Assembly: GCA_007922225.1 (NCBI GenBank)
Contig: ML679962.1
Span: 36,967,863-37,031,862 of the forward strand
Length of the DNA: 64,000 nt
Source: Emydura subglobosa
Lineage: Eukaryota > Chordata > Testudines > Chelidae
Direction of reading: 5' to 3'
Both the position numbers and the translations under genes were made by a program. Under the pieces are notes generated by a model. It was not told the DNA's origin. It saw only the letters and a list, made by a program, of their open reading frames with translations, and did no database searches. This document shows, piece by piece, positions 60,360-64,000 of this stretch (positions within the stretch are counted from its first letter, which is position 1; each line of letters begins with the position of its first letter).

Positions 60360-60433
60360 GGCCTGATCCAATTTCCATTGACGTCAATCGGAGTCTTTCC
60401 AGTGGCTTTATCTGGGAGTTGAATTAGGATCAG
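60360..60433. repeat. Degraded palindromic hairpin repeat, 'GGCCTGATCC' family
   Basis: 'ggcctgatccaatttccatt' on the left and 'gttgaattaggatcag' on the right, with 'gtcaatcggagtctttccag' between, follow the family layout. Confidence 0.6.
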
Positions 60434-63360
60434 AGAGCATCTAAACTCATCTCCCTCAAGAAGTATTGGAATCCCAAGCTTTACCTGGCAGGCTGCATAA
60501 ACAGTAAACCGCAGTGTGTGACAAAGGAACATTACTCTTACAGTCCTATTCTAAAACGACCGTCAGCTTGTCTCTGCTGCCTCATGAGATCACTCTGATT
60601 TAGTAAATTAAACCAAAAACTTACAAATATAAAAAAGCAATGCCTCGTTTCTAATCTGGGCCTCAGGGCCTATGTGAGGACTGCACCATAGAGCTGGTGG
60701 AAAAGCTTCTAGTGAAAACTTGGGGGGGGGGGTTGTTGGAAATTAGTGTTTAATTGAAAATGAAATTTTTCCTGGAAAAGCTTTCCTGATGGAATCCTAT
60801 AAGAAAGTGGGGGCAAGTGGGCGGAAACTTTATTTTTATTTAAACAGTAAAACGAGTGAGTGAGTTGTTAACTTTTACTCTTTAAAGAATAACAAGGCCT
60901 GAAGAGTGGTTTTTTCCCTCCACTTTCTCTCACTTTTTCACTTTCCCCTTTTTTCCCATTCAAGCTGGGGTCCTCAGGGCTTCCCGGCTCTCAGCTGTGC
61001 GTCTGGGTGCTGAGCACTGACTACAGCCAGCAGGTCCCAGGGATTTCCAGCTCCTGGCTGCCTGGCTGGCAGGGCGTCTGGGAGGCCTGGCATGGCAGCG
61101 CTGCCCTGGAGCTGCAGCCCCTGCAAACTCAGGGCCCCTGTCTGTGGGGCAGGCCGTATGACATGGCTGACCCTGGAAAGCCCGGGTGCCCAGCAGCCTG
61201 CCAGGGGAACTGGCAAGGAACTGTTGGAAACCTGCCTCTGAATCAACAAAGCTGGTGGAGCTGGACTGACTTTCGTGAGCGATTGCAGGTTTGGTGAAGT
61301 GGCATTTTCCCACCTGCTCTCTTTTTGAGCGCTTGGGGTTTGGAATCTGGCTAATGACTCCTCCACCCCACCCTGCCGGGGGAACCCCCAACCCTGCAAC
61401 ATTGCCATCTTCCCCCATGCTGCTGGGGGCCTCCACCCCACTGTGACACCCACACCTCCGCTCCCCCAGCCAGGAAAGGGGTGGGGCTCAGACCCTACCA
61501 TCCACTCTCCAGGCAGTTCAGTGTGGTGAAGGTGTGGTTACGTGACAAGCCGTGGACCTGACACCCAACCCTGGGAAGGGCTGAGCCCTCATCTCCTGCC
61601 TTACCCCTTCCACTCAGCATTACCTTCTCCTGGTGCTTATCCTTCCTGCTTCCTTCTCCCTCAGGCTGTCGATCAGACTGTGCCTTTCCCAATTTTTCCT
61701 CAGACTTCAGCAAAAGCATAACAAAAACATAATTTACATTTGGTGCCTTTTGTTGGCAAACCTGCCCAGTCTCCAGCATTATTGGGGTTGCCATAGAGCC
61801 AGGTTGAACACACCTCCCTGACCCCACAAGGGGCCATGTGTTGCTGACCTGTTCGGGCTAAACACCAGAGAGCGATCAAAGACACAGCGCTGCGCCACTC
61901 GCCTCCACTCGGCTGCAGAACTGAATACATGACTAGAGGCTGCAGCGGCGTGGTCAGAAACATGGGATTTTTTTTTCCCCTGCAGAATTTGCTGCTGTAA
62001 AAAAAATTCTGTTTGAAGTTTTTGATAAAAATAGTTTGGCTTCCTGCAGAAATTTTCTACATCAAATGAACATTTTAATTTAATTTCCATCTCCAATGTC
62101 ATTTTATTTTGTTTTTTAAAGCTGAAACTTTTTTATTGTTTAATTTAGTGTTTCCCCTCCCATTTTATGACCTTTTTACTTTCCTCCTTTTTTAAATGGA
62201 AAAAGCTGGGGGGCGGAAGCTCTACGCTGGAAGCCTTGAGAAGCTGGGAACGGGCGCCAGGACGGATCACTCAATGATGACCAGTTCTGTTCATTCCCTC
62301 TGAAGCCCCTGGCATTGGCCACTGTCGGAAGACAGGAAGGCTAGAAGTTTGGCGATCGTGGGAGGTTCTGCAGCTCGAGGGCAGCCTCTCCATGTGGATT
62401 GCCCCTGCTGGGCACCCCAAGGTGTCCAGATTCCTGGGCTTCCCAATGCCAGGCAGCTGGCCAGGACACTGGAAGCCCTAGGATGCCCCAGGGTAGTCTG
62501 CATAGCCGGTCTGCTCCTGATCCAGGGACCCCGGGAGTCCCAGCAGCTTGCAGACTGCAAGTGACGTTCTTGTGGTTTCATGCCTGCTAATGAAACTGAC
62601 AAAATGTCCATGTCAGCCGGACATCCTGGGTCCCGTGGAGTGTATTTCACCATGGAAACACCACCACCATGTGTCCAAAATGACCTTTTCTTTGGGATTT
62701 CTGGTTTGGTTTGATTTCTGATTTTCTGGAAAATCTCAGTTTCACCCAACTCTACTCACCAATCTTTAGCCTTCCCCCCTCCCCGCTCAGTTTGGAATGA
62801 GTTTAAATGAGATTTTTTAAAAAGAAATACAGGTGGGATGCTTTTAATTTGAGTTTTGGTTCTCGGGGCGGCAGGTCCCGTTGTAAAGATTTTCCTCTCA
62901 GGCACGAGTGCTAGAAACCTTATTTCAACAGCCGCGGGGGCTCTCCCCTCCAGGAGCTGGGCCTCGCAGAGGAACACTAAATACCCCAAGCATGGCTACG
63001 GGGCCGGGCGCCCCTCTGCCTGCCAGGGGCAGGGATCCCAGGAGCCAGGGCCTGGAACAGCGCGGGGGAAGGACCGGGCCTGGGCCTGGCCCTGGGCGGA
63101 AGACGACAGGTGGCGGAGCCGTGGGGTGCTGAAGAAGGGCCCGCGGTGACCAAGGGGGGACGCGGGGTGTGAGGCGCACCCCTGGGCTGCCCCCGCCCCA
63201 CCCTGGCGCAGGAGAGTCCTGGTGCCTAGCCCCATCCCGGGTGTGGGGGCTCCCTGCCAGGCGGGGGGAGGGGCCCTGTCCCAGTAGTGGGGGCCCCTCA
63301 GCAGGTGGGGGTGGGAGGTAGTGAGGGCCCCCTCGGGGGCGGGGGGAGGGGGAGGGGCGG

Positions 63361-63500
63361 TGACGTCACAGCGGTCAAGGTCCCCTCGGGGCGGGGGGAG
63401 GGGCGGTGACGTCACAGCACTCAGGGTCTCCGCGGGCGGAGGGGAGGGGCGGTGACGTCACGGCGCTGGGGCGGGGGGAACGGCCCTCGGGCGGTGTCAC
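63361..63500. repeat. 46-bp tandem repeat, each unit with a TGACGTCA octamer
   Basis: Perfect TGACGTCA occurs at 63361, 63407 and 63453, exactly 46 bp apart. A fourth degenerate site, 'ggtgtcacagcg', lies at about 63493. Between them recur 'gcggggggaggggcgg' and 'tc(c/t)ccgcggg/tcccctcggg' blocks. The octamer is the full cAMP response element bound by CREB/ATF factors. Confidence 0.85.
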
Positions 63501-63716
63501 AGCGTTCGGGTTCCCCTCCGGCCGGAGCCGCGGCGCGGGCGCTGCCCGTTGCGGAAGTGCGCGGGCGGGGCCGGCCCTGTGGGCGGCGCGCGCAGCTGCC
63601 GGGCCGGTGCCGCGCTGTAACCCTTCCGGCCGGGCGGGCGGGCCGCGGCGCGCCCCGAGCCTGAGGAGAGCCCAGCCCTCCGCCCAGCCCAGGCAGGCAG
63701 CGCCGCCCGCCGGCCC

Positions 63717-63725
63717 ATGGAGTGA
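63717..63725 (+). other. Possible minimal upstream ORF (ATG GAG TGA)
   Basis: A good start context 'cggcccATGG' is followed at once by a stop, if this region is in the mature leader. The same site can instead be read as a donor, 'atgga|gtgagg', ending a non-coding first exon. The sequence cannot decide between them. Confidence 0.3.
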
Positions 63726-63836
63726 GGCCGGGCCGGGCCGGGCCCGCCGCTAACGGCTCTCTCGCTCCCACCCCCCTCCTCCAGGGCCGGCCGGAGACGC
63801 CGACGCCGCGGCCTGGGGCCTTGGCCGGGCCGGGGT

Positions 63837-63857
63837 AGCAGCAGCAGCAGCAGCAGC
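63837..63857 (+). repeat. (CAG)7 tract in presumed 5' leader
   Basis: Seven AGC/CAG units without interruption, 25 nt before the ATG at the gap. Confidence 0.9.
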
Positions 63858-63881
63858 TCGGCCGGCCCCCGCGGCGGGGCG

Positions 63882-63884
63882 ATG
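63882..63884 (+). CDS. Possible start codon cut by the gap (RAP2C candidate)
   Basis: ATG with G at -3 ('ggggcgATG') is the last known sequence before the Ns. It could be the start of the RAP2C small GTPase, judged from gene order only. No further codon is available, so this cannot be tested inside the window. Confidence 0.3.
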
Positions 63885-64000
63885 NNNNNNNNNNNNNNNN
63901 NNNNNNNNNNNNNNNNNNNNNNNNNNNNNNNNNNNNNNNNNNNNNNNNNNNNNNNNNNNNNNNNNNNNNNNNNNNNNNNNNNNNNNNNNNNNNNNNNNNN
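63885..64000. other. Assembly gap (N)
   Basis: 116 undetermined bases run to the end of the window, directly after the ATG. Extreme GC content in the preceding island is a common cause of such gaps. Confidence 1.

Larger units (their letters stand above)
58896..62929. other. Intergenic upstream of the CpG island
   Basis: Holds an old repeat at 59195-59285, a poly-T at 59679-59696, a hairpin repeat at 60360-60433 and a G run at 60722-60731. Open frames of 158 and 175 codons on the minus strand at 60960-61501 overlap each other in GC-rich DNA and have no recognisable domains. Confidence 0.5.
62930..63884 (+). promoter_or_regulatory. CpG island promoter, probably of RAP2C
   Basis: CpG-dense, GC-rich DNA up to the assembly gap, with no TATA box. 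It contains the CRE array (63361-63500), an ETS-type 'gcggaagtg' at about 63551-63559, and many GC boxes ('ggggcgggg'). The GC-rich leader ends in an ATG at 63882. In human the genes run HS6ST2 - MBNL3 - RAP2C on one strand, so the next promoter downstream of MBNL3 in the same orientation should be RAP2C. The identification rests on synteny alone. A divergent antisense transcript, as RAP2C-AS1 in human, could also start here. Confidence 0.6.

Noticed and set aside
60960..61501. Two overlapping minus-strand frames of 158 and 175 codons
   Set aside because: They overlap in different frames in GC-rich DNA with no known family, no splice support and no promoter.
1..64000. tRNA or rRNA genes, CRISPR arrays, bacterial-type operons
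   Set aside because: No tRNA-like cloverleaf outside MIR remnants, no regular short repeat-spacer array, and the gene structure is clearly split by vertebrate introns.

Overview
The window is vertebrate nuclear DNA, most likely from a non-avian sauropsid and probably a turtle. It carries decayed CR1 LINE copies, CR1 tails, MIR-like SINE fragments and many short palindromic repeats with 'GGCCTGATCC...' ends. In my recollection these are abundant in turtle and crocodilian genomes. The species call is inference.

Positions 1-29191 hold the 3' two-thirds of a muscleblind-like gene on the + strand. Seven coding exons can be joined in frame: 201, 237, 54, 151, 36 and 95 nt, then a stop-containing exon. 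An alternative terminal exon follows. Sizes and phases match the MBNL family layout, called exons 3-10 here after MBNL1. The protein text (zinc finger pair 3/4, RYAHP, the VPMMHG motif, the SMFVSQM and LKF C-termini) fits MBNL3 best. The start codon and zinc fingers 1/2 must lie to the left of the window. An AT-rich 3' UTR follows, 29210 to perhaps 38163.

Two alternatively spliced exons (54 nt at 13431 and 95 nt at 24995) are each preceded by a long stretch with no AG dinucleotide (158 and 240 nt) filled with YGCY motifs, the MBNL binding core. RBFOX-type TGCATG motifs sit just downstream of the 54-nt exon. The 54-nt exon carries the KRP-type nuclear targeting segment. The layout suggests that MBNL proteins splice their own pre-mRNA, and a second site of this type at the 95-nt exon would control the reading frame of the C-terminus.

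Positions 38164-63000 are intergenic. They contain a nearly 3 kb inactivated CR1 (minus strand, 40490-43500), a second CR1 3' fragment (47340-48041), older repeats, and a 117-bp inverted repeat whose arms differ at one base. No confident gene is visible there.

From about 62930 to the assembly gap (N from 63885) lies a CpG island. It has a 46-bp tandem array in which each unit carries a perfect TGACGTCA (CRE) octamer, then a GC-rich leader with a (CAG)7 tract, and an ATG directly at the gap. From human synteny (HS6ST2 - MBNL3 - RAP2C on one strand) this is probably the RAP2C promoter and first exon, but no coding sequence is present to prove it.
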